Assembly: GCF_025698545.1 (NCBI RefSeq)
Contig: NC_068576.1
Span: 57,014,094 to 57,078,093 of the forward strand
DNA from: Gossypium raimondii
Taxonomy: Eukaryota > Streptophyta > Magnoliopsida > Malvales > Malvaceae
Length of the DNA stretch: 64,000 nt
Direction: 5' to 3'
The notes under the pieces were generated by a model that did not search any database, was not told the origin of the DNA, and saw only the letters and a list, made by a program, of their open reading frames with translations. Positions within the stretch are counted from its first letter, which is position 1. Every line of letters starts with the position of its first letter. Positions 31,229 through 43,985 of this stretch are shown here, piece by piece. Both the position numbers and the translations under genes were made by a program.

Positions 31229-34200
31229 TTACCCGCTTGCAGTGTTGTTGATGTTTTCCAAGGACATGACAGCACCAGATCGGCCTTCGTCCGACGGTTG
31301 GGAATGTGTCATCAGAATATACAAGACCCAAAAGTGAAGGCATACCAAGTAGACCAGAGACCAGAGTTTTGCTGCAGCATTTCTTCTTAGGAATATTGCA
31401 CCGGCCACGAATATAGCATCTAACTGCTTCACTATAGATCCGAGTTGTTTTTTGCCTGAACGGATTTTGTCCTTGAATAGAGGCTTCAACTTCGAATCGG
31501 AAAGATCCCATGTTCCAGATTCCAAATCGCTTGATGCTGCATCGCTTGTATTCACGGAACTGTTCTCATCCAGCATCCTCAAAACTGCCTGGAGAAGCAA
31601 CGAGTGTAAAGTACAAAAGATTAGTTGTTTGGTTCTGAAAATTTGTACTGCTAATTGTTCGTAAAATAATATCAACCTCAATTCTGAACGTTAATGTTGC
31701 CTTCTCGGAAGAGAGAGATTCAACCTGCGGGAAAAGAAAAAACAATGGAGTGAATGAACGAGACTTTATTGCTATTTGATCCGACAAGGAGCAGGAGAAA
31801 TGATGTTTAATATTTGATATTGATGTTCTTCAATTAACTTATTGCAGACTGTGTTTGATTTTCCACTGATGTTGGCGTCTGCTACTGTTTTGACATGGTC
31901 ATCATTCACGCCATGTTAAAAGATGAAACAGTTTAAACTCTCTGTGCAATGAGCCCGGTAAAGTGGAGACCCAAGTCCGACCAAACATAAAGAGCAGTTC
32001 AGTTAAAGCTTGCTAAGATCACTCTTATCCTTCCGCTCAAGTACCTTATGACATGCTAGACAGGAAAAATAACAATATGATTATTTTTTATTAAGACAGA
32101 CCTGGGCTTGTTTCTGAATTAAGCGATCAGTTAGCTGTCCGAGCCTTCGGTTAAGCTCAACTTCTACTTCTGTTGGGTCCTCCATTTCTTTCCTTGTCAA
32201 TTCAATGCTTGCTTCCAGTTGTTTTGCCTGTTTGTAATAAGCAGATTGAATTGACATACAGAAAACCTCAAACACTTCTATACGAATAAATAGATCTAAA
32301 ATATCAAGAAAAACATGTAGATACATATAGTCGAGTTCAATGGAGAAATTGAATTTCATGCAAGTTCTCAATTCATGCAAATTTATATAACTGAATGTGA
32401 TTTTTGTAGATAGAAGGAAAGAGGAAGCTAACCTTGCCCTGCAGCCGTCCAATTTTATCAATGACAAGACAGTACTCGGCCTCAAGTATTTCACATTCGA
32501 ATTCAATTCCCTTCGAAGCGGCTAACTACAATAATTTGAAATAAAAAGATTATAGAAAAGATGACCCAAAAATGGCCAAAAGCATTTTTGCTGAAAATTT
32601 CAGGAAATACGACGCTATGTTACCCCAGAGTATCTATGTCCGATACCCATATCCAACACACATTTGGACATGAGTATAGGGGATAGGACATTCCAAAAAT
32701 CCTCCAAATACATGGAAAAACTTGGAACAAAAAAATTCACATATCCATGTTAGACACAGACCCGTATTCAACACATACCCAAGTTTGAGTAACATAGATA
32801 TGAAGAATTTACTCACTTGGTTTGGATAAGTTCCGCTCTGATAACTACTAGAGATCCTCCTCTTCAGTTCTACAAGGTGAGAAAGAATCAATACTTACTA
32901 AACCGGATAGGATTATTTCATGGTAGTATTAATCAAGAAACTGCAGATGACCTTTCCTATGCCCTGCAAAACAGGAATCTTGTGCACTGCACGATAACTT
33001 TAATAATTATAAAACATTATGTTATCCTCAACAATTATATGATATATCTAAATTCTAACCAATGCTGCAAGCAGCAGCATTACAGTCAATATGATCTCTA
33101 AAATGCACTTGTAATATTTTAATCAATTCAACTGGTTGAAATACTTACATTCCCATTCATTAACTATAAGAGGAAAAGTAGCAAAAATCCTAGCACAATT
33201 TACTTTCTATAATAAATATTTATTCTTGTTCTATTTTTATGCATAAACTCATTTAAGGCCAGTGGTTTTATATTTTTTTTCTTCTCTTTCCTGTTTATTG
33301 GGGTTGAGATAGGACATAAGTGCAGGTTCATCCAAATTCTTTCAAGAAACTATAATCCGATAAAAATAACAGATTAGATACCTTCATGGGCTGTTTCTTT
33401 CAACTCTATCTGTTGTCGGAGATCTGCTATCTGATTAATCTGATCCAAAAAGCTAAAACGTAATGAGCAAAATATGTGAGGTTATGGCAGGATGAGGCAA
33501 GAAATTCTTTCATCATGATGTTAGTTACATTTAGAATAGATCTATGCATTCCTAAGTGATCAACTAGTAAATTAAGAACTAATCAACAAGCCAATAAAAG
33601 ACACTACCAAGTAAAGTCCATTATACATTTTATATAGGAAAACACCAGTGTTGGTTTTCCTTATTTCTTTGTTATGTGTGTTTATCCTACCATCTTTTCT
33701 GTGATAAGCTTGAAAATTAGCACAGTCGGAATAAGAAAAATGAAAGAAAAACCAGATTTTAGAACCCAGAAGCTAATGACATAAAACTGCAATAAAGGAG
33801 GATGATAGATCCAACAGACAATTGATATTAGAAGTTTATCATACCTCTACTTCAAGTTTCTTCTGTGCAGTAGCAAGTGATCTTGCAAGATCAGCATTTC
33901 TGGTCTGCAATTACTAGTGATATTTAGAAACAAGAACTTCAGGACATAAATAACCAACAAAAATATGGAGAGAAGAGTCCAATGAAATATGAAATAGGAA
34001 TTTTAAATCCATTGTTGCAGGACCTCTAGCTTTGCTAATCGCTGGAGGGCTTCCATTCTAGTATTATTATGTTTCTGCTTTTCTAGCTCAACAGCTTCCA
34101 TCATTTCCATCATAGTTGTCTGTAGCTCTGAAGCCTAATTCAAGTAAGAAGATAACAAGCCATTAGTGGTAGAGTTGAAGATAACTTCAGCTGTAGGTCA

Positions 34201-36862
34201 AGGGAGGGGGAAAGAAGAGAAACAGAGGATGGAGGGATAATAAGGGAGAAAGTTGGTGAAACAGATGGATCTTTCAGTAGTAGAATAAAATGGGGATGAA
34301 AATCAGAGTAATAAGACAAAAATTAAATCTAGGGATAAAATCAAATATTCTGATCTCAATGTTCTTCACCGTTTGAAACAAAATGAAATAATACTTCTAG
34401 ACTACTGTACACACAAAAACCAAATACCAAGTATAACCTTATAGCTCTAACTCTAATAATTCCTTAAATAGTAAAATCATGGAATGTGAATGATCATGAT
34501 CTTGTCCCACATCAACTTCATTGACATTCAGAACAACTGTAAGCATACATTCAGAAGAGGAAAACTGTAGGCATAAACCATTTAGATGTAGTTCGGGATT
34601 AGCTGCTAATCATTAATGAAAAAAACAGGGAAAAAAATACTGCAAACATGTCTATGGTCTCTTTCCAATTCAAAGTGAATAATGATTCATGTGTGCAAAC
34701 ATTGTCCCAGCCTTTTCCATCCTTGGCTGTGTTAATAGTCTTTATTTCTGTCAAGTTGTCACTCTAGCTTAACAAATATATTAGAAGAGGTAGACCTTGG
34801 AGGCATAGCACTTAAACTTTTAGGGTTCTAAGTTATAACTGGGTTTTACAGAGAAGGAAAAATGAGGGTTGAAGAGACTGGGGAGGGTAGTTGCTAAGAA
34901 GTCATACATTCTATCTTAACAATATACAGAACTTGCAGGATGGATAATCCTAACATCTTGTTCCGGGCCCGACTCTTCATTTTTCTTTAAGTAATTATAT
35001 TCACACCCATGTCCGACGCATATTTGGACATGAGTTTTGGGATATGACCCTCTAAATACATAGAAAATTTTAGAAGTTAAATATACTTGTGCCGGGCACA
35101 AACTTGCATCAAATACTCGCACCTAAGTCCAAGTAACATAGTAATCCTATATCCTAGTTTTAATGGTTCCCACTACCGCCACCACCCTCAGCCACTAAAC
35201 ACCCAACTCTCCAAAAAGAACATATTATGCATTACATTTTTCCTCTGAAAGTAACAAATTTCTTGGTTAAGCATTTTAGATTTAAAGTGTATAATCTTGG
35301 AAATTTGGAGAAAAGAAATGCCCGTTGTTATAACAAAATATTTTCGTATCAACTCCATAAAAGGAAGGAAGAAATGTGTGCATGCATTCATGTAACATTG
35401 TAAAAGGGATCATGTAATGTTACCTCTTTTGCTTGTTGTTTGGCTCTTTCCTCAAGTATTTTCTCTAAGCTCTGCTTCTCTCCCTCTAATTTCGCAATCA
35501 TATTCTCTCGTTCTTTGATAGCTTCAATAGCTTTGGCTGCTGCTCGCTCAGCCAAAATCCTCTGCTTCCTCCTCCTCCTTTCCTCCCTCTCAAGTTCACT
35601 TTCAGAGCCAGACGAAGAATCAGAATCAGAATCTGAATCAGAGCTTCCATCACTTGTTGGCTGAGAGGTCCTTTTCACATCATTGGAGACTAAACTTCTG
35701 GATGAACCGGTGGACTTGGATTTCTCACTTACAGTAGTTACCAACTGATCGTGAGCATCAGGCATTCCTATTTTCACATCAGGTACCCCGTCAGTATTTC
35801 CCAATTCCGGCATGTTTGGAGGCAAATGGTTCTTGCTTACAGATCGTGACAACCCTTCAGCATCAGACAGAAGGTCTCCAGAATCCAATTGCCAACCATT
35901 TTCTTCATCCATGTCATCTTTCAGTTTCACCATAGAGATTGAATCAGTGACCTCGTGATTCAATTTCAACCCTTCCAAAGTCTTACCATCATTCTGTATA
36001 TCAATGCTATTATTAGAAGCACGCCCTGAAGAGCTCGATTCTTCACCTTCATTTGGCTTCCCATTCAACTTATTTCCAGAAACAATATCTGATCTCCTCA
36101 CAGACTTGCTAGCACTAACATCGCTTTTCTCATTCTTCTTCCTTTCCAACGACAACGAATTAGACCCTAATTTTCCTTTCCTCCGTGCATCCTTCCCCAA
36201 TCCCCGAATCCCAGACACCACATTACCACGAGTGTTCCCCAAAGAACCGGTTCCATGACTTGGTGTACTAAGAAGTTCAGTCCAATCACTATCTGTAAGC
36301 GAAGTCTTACGTTTCACGGAAGCTTTCGAACTCGAAACCTCTTTGTCCAGATTTGGAACATTAACTGCCTTATTACTATTACTATCATCATTACTAGATA
36401 CTTTAGCATTTTGATCACTGAATAATTTCCCTTGATAATCATAATTCTCTTGTGGTTTCTTTTTCAATTGATCCTTTAAAGACACAACCCCACCTGTTTT
36501 CGTCGGAGTATCAATTTTAATCTCATCAGAAAGTGGCTTCTCATTCTTCTTAAGCGACTCCGCCGCTTGCTGATCGATCTGAGCCGTCAATCACATAATT
36601 AGTTACAATTTAAAACCACTCTAAATCAAATTCAAAATTTCCTATACATATAGAGAAAAAAAAAAGCACAGTGAACAATGAAATCAAATCAGATCCATAA
36701 AATTCAAAATGGTCATTACATCTCCCTTGAGAAAAAGAATGAAACTAGAATAATTAAAAATATGTTCGAACAAAAAATAAAATAAAATAAAAAAATTTAA
36801 AACTTACCTGTTGAAGGAGAGTTTCAGCAACTTTGAGCTTGGAGGAGATCCAATTTGCCATT
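31229..36862 (-). CDS. GC2-like: Golgin candidate 2-like tail-anchored coiled-coil protein
   Basis: Ten exons join in phase to 705 residues: 36862-36809, 36578-35424, 34134-34024, 33904-33845, 33439-33382, 32869-32817, 32525-32433, 32227-32102, 31724-31677 and 31588-31229. The N-terminus MANWISSKLKVAETLLQQ and the following IDQQAAESL match plant golgin candidate 2 (Arabidopsis GC2, At1g18190). Residues about 20-310 are serine-rich and disordered, with an SDSDSDSD run. About 320-600 is heptad-rich coiled coil (ERAAAKAIEAIKERENMIAK and later segments). A hydrophobic segment near 661-680 (LWSLVYLVCLHFWVLYILM) is followed by a short tail. This is the architecture of a tail-anchored Golgi tether. 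One splice site is ambiguous: the exon ending at 33382 could begin at 33430 instead of 33439 without changing phase. Confidence 0.9.
32615..32797. repeat. Short element with CTATGTTAC inverted ends in a golgin intron
   Basis: The sequence begins CTATGTTAC (32615-32623) and ends with its exact reverse complement, GTAACATAG (32789-32797). Inside are motifs such as GTCCGATACCCATATCC and TTTGGACATGAGTA. A related copy lies in another intron of the same gene near 34955-35141. It is a miniature non-coding element of about 180 bases. Confidence 0.6.
34955..35141. repeat. Second copy of the CTATGTTAC-type element in the golgin gene
   Basis: The right end, AAGTCCAAGTAACATAG at 35125-35141, and the internal GCATATTTGGACATGAGTT match the copy at 32615-32797. 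The left end has decayed and its limit is approximate. It lies in the long intron after the second coding exon. Confidence 0.5.
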
Positions 36863-37214
36863 TGAACCTCGTTCTTTTTTTATATTTATTTCTTCTCTTT
36901 TTTTTCTTTTCTAATTAGCACATTTTAACCTAAAGCCTTTTTTAATTAATTTTTGTGGTTATGGGGAAAAAATGTTGGAGTTGCAGAGAAGACGAAGAAC
37001 GGAAGGAAGAAATTCGAAGGGGGGGAGTAAGTGCTAAAACGACAGGTTGGTGAGAACATTGGGTCCCGTCAGCCTTTGGATTTGGGCGATCAAAGGCTCA
37101 TAAGCTACAGAATTTGTGCATCTCATTTTGGATCGTTGAGATCATGCGATATGGGCTTTGATCTAATCAAGGCGACCTAATGAGATGCCCCAAGTTAGTT
37201 AAGTTTTGGGTGAG

Positions 37215-38095
37215 CTACAGTAAAATTCACTAAATTTCAAAAAATTATAAATTAGTTGTTAAATTATTTGAAATTTTTCATTTCAGTTACTAAATTAGAC
37301 AGTAAACTCCAAGCAATGATTCGACAAGCGGTATGGTAGATCAATACCCATTGACGAGTAAAAGAAAATATTTTAGATCCAATTCGATTTGATGAGATCA
37401 GAAAAAAAAATTCTTTAAATTTTTATTTGTACACTTGTGACATTCAAAATTATTTCATATAAAAATTTTGAATTGTAGAAAAAAAATAGAAAGAAGAACA
37501 TTTGATTGGTGTAGGTTAGAGGTGCTCATGGGCCGGGTCGGGCCGGGTTCGGACCCATAAAAAATTTTGGCCCGGGCCCAGCCCGAAATATGGGCCTAAG
37601 TTTTTGCCCAAGCCAGGCCCATATTTATTTTAAAAATTTTAAAAAATTAAAAAAATATATTTTCAAAATATTTTAAAATTAAAAAAAATTTAAAAAAGTA
37701 TTTTAAAAATATTTTAAAAATTAAAAAAGTATTTTAAAAATATTTTACAATTTTAAAAAAAATAAAAAAAAGTATGTAAAAAATATTTTAAAATTAAAAA
37801 AATAAATATATTTATTAATCGGGCCGGGCCCGGGCCGAAAAAGTGGTGCCCGAGGCCCGGCCCGTTTTCTAAACGGGCCTCGTTTTTTTGCCCAAGCCCA
37901 TATTTCGGGCCTATATTTTTACCCAAACCCTCCCATATTTCGGACGGGCCGTCGGGCCGGGCCGCCCGGCCCATGAGCACCTCTAGTATATGTTTAACGG
38001 CTCAATAACTTAAATGAAAAGTTTAAATGATTTAATAATCATTTTATAATTTTTTAAATTAAATTACCAAAGATTAATTTATTAATAGTTTACTT
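37215..38095 (+). repeat. Terminal-inverted-repeat element, copy 3, split by a hAT-type MITE
   Basis: The core CCCATTGACGAGTAAAAGA near 37349-37368 and the flanks (TTTAGATCCAATTCGATTT) match copies 1 and 2. The right end has TTAATAGTTTACTTACTGG near 38080-38098. The younger insert at 37517-37985 sits near the right third. It lies just upstream of the golgin start and downstream of the RAB gene. The boundaries are approximate. Confidence 0.55.
37517..37985. mobile_element. hAT-type MITE with GC-rich foldback ends
   Basis: The insert begins TAGAGGTGCTCATGGGCCGG and ends with the inverse CCCGGCCCATGAGCACCTCTA. The YAGRGGTG start is typical of hAT elements. The flanks GTGTAGGT (37509-37516) and GTATATGT (37986-37993) agree at six of eight positions, consistent with an eroded 8-base target duplication. 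Repeated GGGCC blocks inside both arms can pair, and the centre is almost pure A and T. There is no coding capacity. Degenerate relatives lie near 53565-54055 and 56312-56868. Confidence 0.75.
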
Positions 38096-38347
38096 ACTGG
38101 TAATGATAAAATGCATTATAATTTTCAATTTAAGTTCTTCTTAAACCTAAATTACAATAATTTTTAAATTTTAAAATTTATCATTTCAATCAAATTTTCA
38201 CTTAATTTTTACTTAAATTTTCAATAAATATATATTTAAATATATTTTTTCATTCATATCATCAATACCATAATCAGAAATTAAGACAAAACACTAATGA
38301 GAATTTAAAAACACACAAAATAAATTGCAAATAAAAATATCTAAAAA

Positions 38348-41300
38348 CTAGTAGCAACAATTATTTGACTGTTTCGTTGCAGTAACTTCATCAAGGCTGA
38401 TTATTTCTTTTCCACCTTTAAGACTACCAATATTATCATTTAATTTAGAATCTAAATATTTTTTACTCGTGATTTCATGAATTTTTGTGATCATTCGTAA
38501 AAATGCTTCTTCCACGTTCAAATTTTGCAGAGCTGATGTTTCCATGAAAAACAAACCGTGGGACTCTGCTAGATTCCTTCCTTCTTCTTCGCTGACTTGC
38601 CGGAATTGGGTGAGATCAGATTTGTTTCCAACAAGAACGACTACGATATCCGAATTACCGAACTCTCTTAGCTCGTGCATCCATTTCTTCACGTTCTCGA
38701 AGGTTGTTCTTCGGGTTATGTCGTACACTAGCACTGCACCTAATGCTCCTCGATAGTATGAACTTGTAATTGCTCTGAATCTGCACGAAAATCAATGCTT
38801 TATAATGAGATTGATAGTTAAACCATCATGTCATTAAATTGTTTATCCGTTTAATTAAAAAAATTTAAAATTTTTAAAAAATAAAAATTTTTGGTTCGAT
38901 TATCGGTTCAATAAATTCGTATCGGTTCTCAATCTAACAAGTTTAAAATCATTATTTGGACTGATACCTCACCCAGTCCAATCCAATTCAAATATTCTTG
39001 ACAAAAAATGACATTATTTATGTAAATTAAACTATTGTGGATGACTTCAAATAAGTCTACAAATTCCAAAACATTTTAATTTAATCCTCAAAGTAAGGGT
39101 GTAATCGAGCTAAGCCAAATTCAAATAGTGGTAAGCTTTAGCTTGATCAAATATCAATTTCAAACTTCGAGCTCAACTTGAGACATAATTGAGTTACTTA
39201 AGCTCGAGCTTGATTAAGCTTGTTTATCAATTCTCGTACTTAAGCTTTAATTCGAACTCAATTGAACTTTTCAAATTCAAGCTTGATTAAGCTCATTCAT
39301 ATTTCAATAATATAAAAATATATTAAAATAAAGGGCTCAACTAGACTCATAAACCGTTTAAATTGAGTCTTACAGTGCTCGAAGTTAGAACATGCTCAAA
39401 CTTGTGAGCATCAATGTCTCATTTACACTCATAACTAAAAGTATCGATATTGTATCAATCACATATTTTCATCAACCTAATGTCAATTTGGACATTAAAT
39501 ACCAGTTCAAATGGCATGGAGAATGTTGACCAAATTTTAAATATAATGTATGCTTACTACATGAACAACTTGAATGTGGCGGTGAAATAGAGTCAAAATT
39601 ATTTCTTTAAAAAAAGCACACATCAAATATAAATTACTTATACAATAGAAACAAAGGTGTTTAAATATAAATTACTTATACAATAGAAACAAAGGTATTT
39701 AAAATTTAATTAATATATTTTAAATATATTCAGTTGATATCCAAACTAATATTTAATATATAAGTTAATAATGAGTCAGAAGGAAAAACTTAAAAGCTAA
39801 TTCAAAATCTGGAGCGTAATTTGAGGCATGTGATGTAACTATAACGAGGTAGAAACTTAAGAACAAAGAAACTGATTCCAAACGTATCAAGGGTATATCA
39901 ATTCCCCACAAATGAAACTTTGTAAATCTCTCTCTATTTTCATCTGTTAACTTTTATTAGGATAAATCTAAAAAAATATACACTTCATAAGTAATGGCAT
40001 TTGACTTTAGTAGTTTTCACCAAATACCAACTAAACCTAACCTCCTACCAACAATGAAATTTGTCAATTTCTAGATCATAAAAGTCCAAACAAAAGTAGG
40101 GTTTTAGTGAGGGGTTAACTCTCGCTTACAATGTGAATGGGTTATAAATGGTGTGATAATTAATTACTAAATAACGATATTGATATGTTTTTGTGTAATA
40201 TTTTATAGCTTAGTTTTTAGCTTGTTAATAAATTAAATATTATTTCAGTAAAAATAAATTATCTATTATATACATATAAATATAAATATATTTCAGATCT
40301 ATATAAATATATTTATATGTAAATATAAGTTTTAAAATTATTGATTATGTTTGATAATTTAATAATTATTAATTTAAAATATAATCATAGAAAAATTAAA
40401 ACCGTTAAGATAAAAAGATTTAAAATTTGATTTAAAATATCAAATTTTTGTATCAACCAATACACACCGGTATAAGTCAGTATTGACTGCAACAGGCCGA
40501 AACACAATAAAATGATTAAAACGCATTGAAATTTTGACCAAACCTGAACATAAACTACTTGATACCAATTTAGGACCGAAATGATATGACTAGTACCAGC
40601 AAACTATCATGGTGATAATGATTCAATTCTAATCTATTTTATAAAAATTTATGGTTATTATGTTGTACTTTTTTTAAATGAACTTAAACTTAATCAAATT
40701 CTATCAGATTAGGTTTATTGATTTTTATTTTAATATACATTATAATATTTTTAAGTTATTTTCGTAAACATTTTTAATAAAAAATTAAAGAATTAATGGT
40801 AAATTAAATACAAATGTAAATCCTATAATTTAAAAGTTTTTAAAATTTATGAGTCGAAAATCAAATTAAAAAAACGATGCTTGGACCTAATTAAGAAAGC
40901 TTGTAGAAAAAGGGTGAAACAAAAATATGGCTTCAACCAAAAGGAAATGGACCATTTTGCCACTTCAAGTAAAACAAATAACATTTACAAGCATGGTAGA
41001 AGAATTCATGATAAACAATTTTCAAAAGCTGACAACTTATTTGTATTTGTTTTAAGTAGAAATGAATCATAATTTCTTTTAAGAGGGATTAAAGTGTTAT
41101 TTCAAAAAATAAAAAAAATAAAAGGTTAAACCATAAATCTATTATTGGGACCGAGATGACAGTCTAGTCTTTGCCCTCTGAATTCAAACAATTACGACTG
41201 GTTGAATTTTAATTCAATCTGTACTATTATTATTGTAATAATATAAAAGTGGTTCCATCACGATGAAGGCTATAATATTTTCTAATTTAGAGATTAAAGG

Positions 41301-42003
41301 ATTTTAGGATAGTTTCCTTGGATTACTTAGGGATAAGATTTAAATTATATCGAATTTATCTAAAAATAAATTAATTTTTAAAAAAATCAATTTAGGTCCC
41401 ACCAAGAAGAGGAAAAAAAAAGGGACATGCTTATTATTTTTCCATTTATCCGATATCCATTTGAATCAGCAACTCAAGTAGCTGGAAAGATGAATTTATA
41501 TGATTTGGCTTGACCGAGTTAACTCACTAGTTATCATACATACGCATGAAATCAGTTCCTACAGAGAGACTCTGTTAACTGAGTCAGTTTCAGGTAGTTC
41601 CTGCTCCAGCTGAATTCTAGTGAGTTAAATCAGTCAAATCAAATATTCATCTCCTTGAACTAATAAAACACATGATTAACACAATAATCAACTCATCATC
41701 TCAAAATAAAAAAAAAAACAAAAAAAACATTTAAACGGCATAATCAAAAGCAAAAAGAAAATAGTACATGGAAAACATAGTTTACCTTTCTTGGCCGGCG
41801 GTATCCCATATTTGAGCCTTGATAACCTTATCGCCGATCTTAACATGCCGGTAAGCAAATTCAACTCCGATCGTCGGCTTCGAATCCAACCGGAACTCAT
41901 CAGTAGCGAACCGCGAGAGAAGGTTCGATTTCCCGACCGCGGAATCACCGATCAACACAGCTTTGAACAGGTAATCACACTCTTCATCATATGAATAAGC
42001 CAT
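38348..42003 (-). CDS. RABA6-like: Rab-type small GTPase, RABA6-like
   Basis: Two exons, 42003-41786 and 38780-38348, encode 216 residues; the split codon at the junction restores R73. The GTP-binding motifs are complete: GDSAVGKS at 19-26, PTIGVEF, WDTAGQE at 66-72, NKSD at 125-128 and ETSA at 153-156. The effector region and RF motifs match the RABA (Rab11-like) group, which directs traffic at the trans-Golgi network and endosomes. The C-terminus ends NNCCY, so two cysteines are available for geranylgeranylation. RABA6 is preferred because of gene order (next to GC2-like, EF-hand and thaumatin-like genes as in Arabidopsis), not from the protein alone. The intron, about 3 kb, is long for this family and contains a hAT-type MITE. 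Confidence 0.92.
39094..39433. mobile_element. hAT-type MITE in the RABA6-like intron
   Basis: The left end TAAGGGTGTAATCGAGC and the right end ATTTACACTCATA are inverted relatives. The flanks CCTCAAAG (39086-39093) and ACTAAAAG (39434-39441) agree at six of eight positions. The interior has repeated GAGCTTGATTAAGCT-like blocks that fold back. It is non-coding. Confidence 0.6.
39625..39700. repeat. Two tandem 38-base units
   Basis: The unit starting AAATATAAATTACTTATACA occurs twice in a row, at 39625-39662 and 39663-39700, with one difference (GTGTTT against GTATTT). It lies in the RABA6-like intron, just downstream of the MITE on the plus strand. The near identity points to a recent local duplication. 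Confidence 0.9.
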
Positions 42004-42105
42004 ACATGAATTAAAAAGCAGAGCAAAGCTAAAAAGAAATTAAAAGAGAGCCAAAAAACACAAAGAGAAATTGAGTTCTTTTTTTCTATTTGTTTTCGTG
42101 AGTGT

Positions 42106-42112
42106 GTTTATA
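42106..42112 (-). promoter_or_regulatory. Possible TATA box of the RABA6-like gene
   Basis: The minus strand reads TATAAAC about 105 bases upstream of the start codon, a usual distance for a plant core promoter. The region is AT-rich, so a chance match is possible. Confidence 0.35.
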
Positions 42113-42212
42113 ATTACATGTGAAAACATAGGTAAAAAGACATATTATTTGGCTGCTTGCTTTTGATGTTGATTATCACTAATATTATGAAGCTTAACCT
42201 TCCCCTCTTTTT

Positions 42213-42940
42213 TAGGTTAAAATGCGTCACATGTCCCTGTAGTCCTCCTATATTTGGAATTTAATCTATGTAGTTTTATTTCTAGAAATTCAATCCCTAT
42301 ACTTTCTAGATTTCGAAATTCAGCTTCAATTATTAATACTGTTAATTTTTTGTTCAATTTGTTGATGTGGCATTTTGAAATAAAAAAATACTCATTTGGT
42401 AGCAATATATCTAAAAATTGATGTTGCAATAAACCTAAATTTAACAAAATAATCTTAACAAAGTGTTAACAATTGAATCAATTTTGAAATCAAAAGTAAA
42501 TAGTCTAAATTCCTAAAAATAAAAATATAGGGATCTATGACATTTTAACATTTTTATAATTTTCTTAGGGTTAAAATACGCCATAGGTCCGTATACTCTT
42601 CACGATTTGGAATTTAGTCCTTGTATTTTTATTTTCAGAAATTTAATCTCTCTACTTTTTATATTTTAAAATACAAGTCTAATTGTTAACATTTTTTTGT
42701 TAAATTTGTTGGTGTGATGTTTTGAAATTAAAAAAATGGTATTTATGTAGCTAAAAAATGATGTTATAATGAACTTGAATTTAACAAAATAATCTTAACA
42801 GTTTGACCTAAATTTTAAAATCTGAAGAGTAGAGGACTAAATTTCTAGAAATAAAAGTATATGGATTAAATTCCAAATTTAGTAAAAGTACATGTACCTA
42901 TGACATGTTTTAACCTCTCTCTTTTTATAATCTTCTTAGT
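42213..42940. repeat. Tandem pair of about 360-base MITE-like units
   Basis: Unit A (42213-42565) and unit B (42566-42940) align along their whole length. Both start near GGTTAAAAT and end with a near-inverse such as CATGTTTTAACC. Each has AATTTAACAAAATAATCTTA in its right half and the same flank, TTTTTATAAT(T/C)TTCTTA, at its end. Because the flank is duplicated too, a tandem duplication of an inserted element fits better than two insertions. The pair lies 0.2-0.9 kb upstream of the RABA6-like start codon. Confidence 0.65.
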
Positions 42941-43654
42941 GCTAATCAATTTCCCAAATAAATAGGCTGTGGGGAGGAAAGGGCAGGACAGAGTAGCTCA
43001 ATTATTTCTTCCATGTGTCGTCAAGCTTTTTCTTTGTTATGATTACGTGTCTATTTATTATTGGGCCTTTATGTGGATTATGGTTTTTGTATTATGGGTT
43101 TAATTCTATATTCAAAATTTTAGGTAATGAAATGATGGTTAATCATTCTATATAAGATTAATCTGATTTTTGGTCCTTGAATTTGTTGATTAAGTTCATT
43201 TTAGTACTTAAACTATTTTTTATTTATATTAGTCTCGAAATTTAGTATTTTTCTCAATTTGGTCTATTAACTTAAATCCGGTTAAAATGTGGTATTATAA
43301 AATTATGGCACATCATCACCAAGAAATTAAAAAGTTAATATTTTATATAGTTTTTAAAATTTTCTAGATAAAATGACGCGATATCAAATTTTAACGAAAT
43401 TCAAATTTATGGATTAAATTAAATTTTTGCCAAATTATTATTATTTTACATACAACATTGTTATGTGCAACAAATATGGTAGAATAAAAATTTATTTTTA
43501 GGAATTATATAAAATTATAAAATTAAAATTTATGGAAAAAAAAGAGAACATTTATGTGAGCTGTTTATAGCATATTGAATTATTAGTTTAGATGCCTAGG
43601 AAAGTATAGAAAATGAATGTCACGTTTTCTATAAAATAAAGCAAAATAAATAAT

Positions 43655-43985
43655 AAAATTCTAGCCTTAAACAAAACATTTAATTCTCAACTTGACAATT
43701 TATTTCAATTTGGTCCTAAACATTTTTGGTTCACATTAATTTTGAAACTTGAAAACCTTTTTCAATTTTGGTTCATATAATGACATGCCACGATCATCAC
43801 CTAAAATTTATAATTTTTTATAATAAAAATGTAGTTAATATTGTGACACAATCTCAAATTACCATGTCATCAAATTGACCATAATTGAGAAAAATGTAAA
43901 GTTTCAAAACTAAAGTGAACCAAAAATTAGGAGCAAATTGAAAAGAATATCAATTTCAAGGATTAAATGTTGATTATACCTTAAA
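43655..43985. repeat. Foldback element of about 330 bases
   Basis: The left arm (TTTGGTTCACATTAATTTTG near 43725) and the right arm (AACTAAAGTGAACCAAAAAT near 43910-43929) are imperfect inverted copies. They can be followed outwards to CATTTAATTCTCAA and TTCAAGGATTAAATGTTG. The central loop is AT-rich and there is no coding capacity. Confidence 0.5.
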
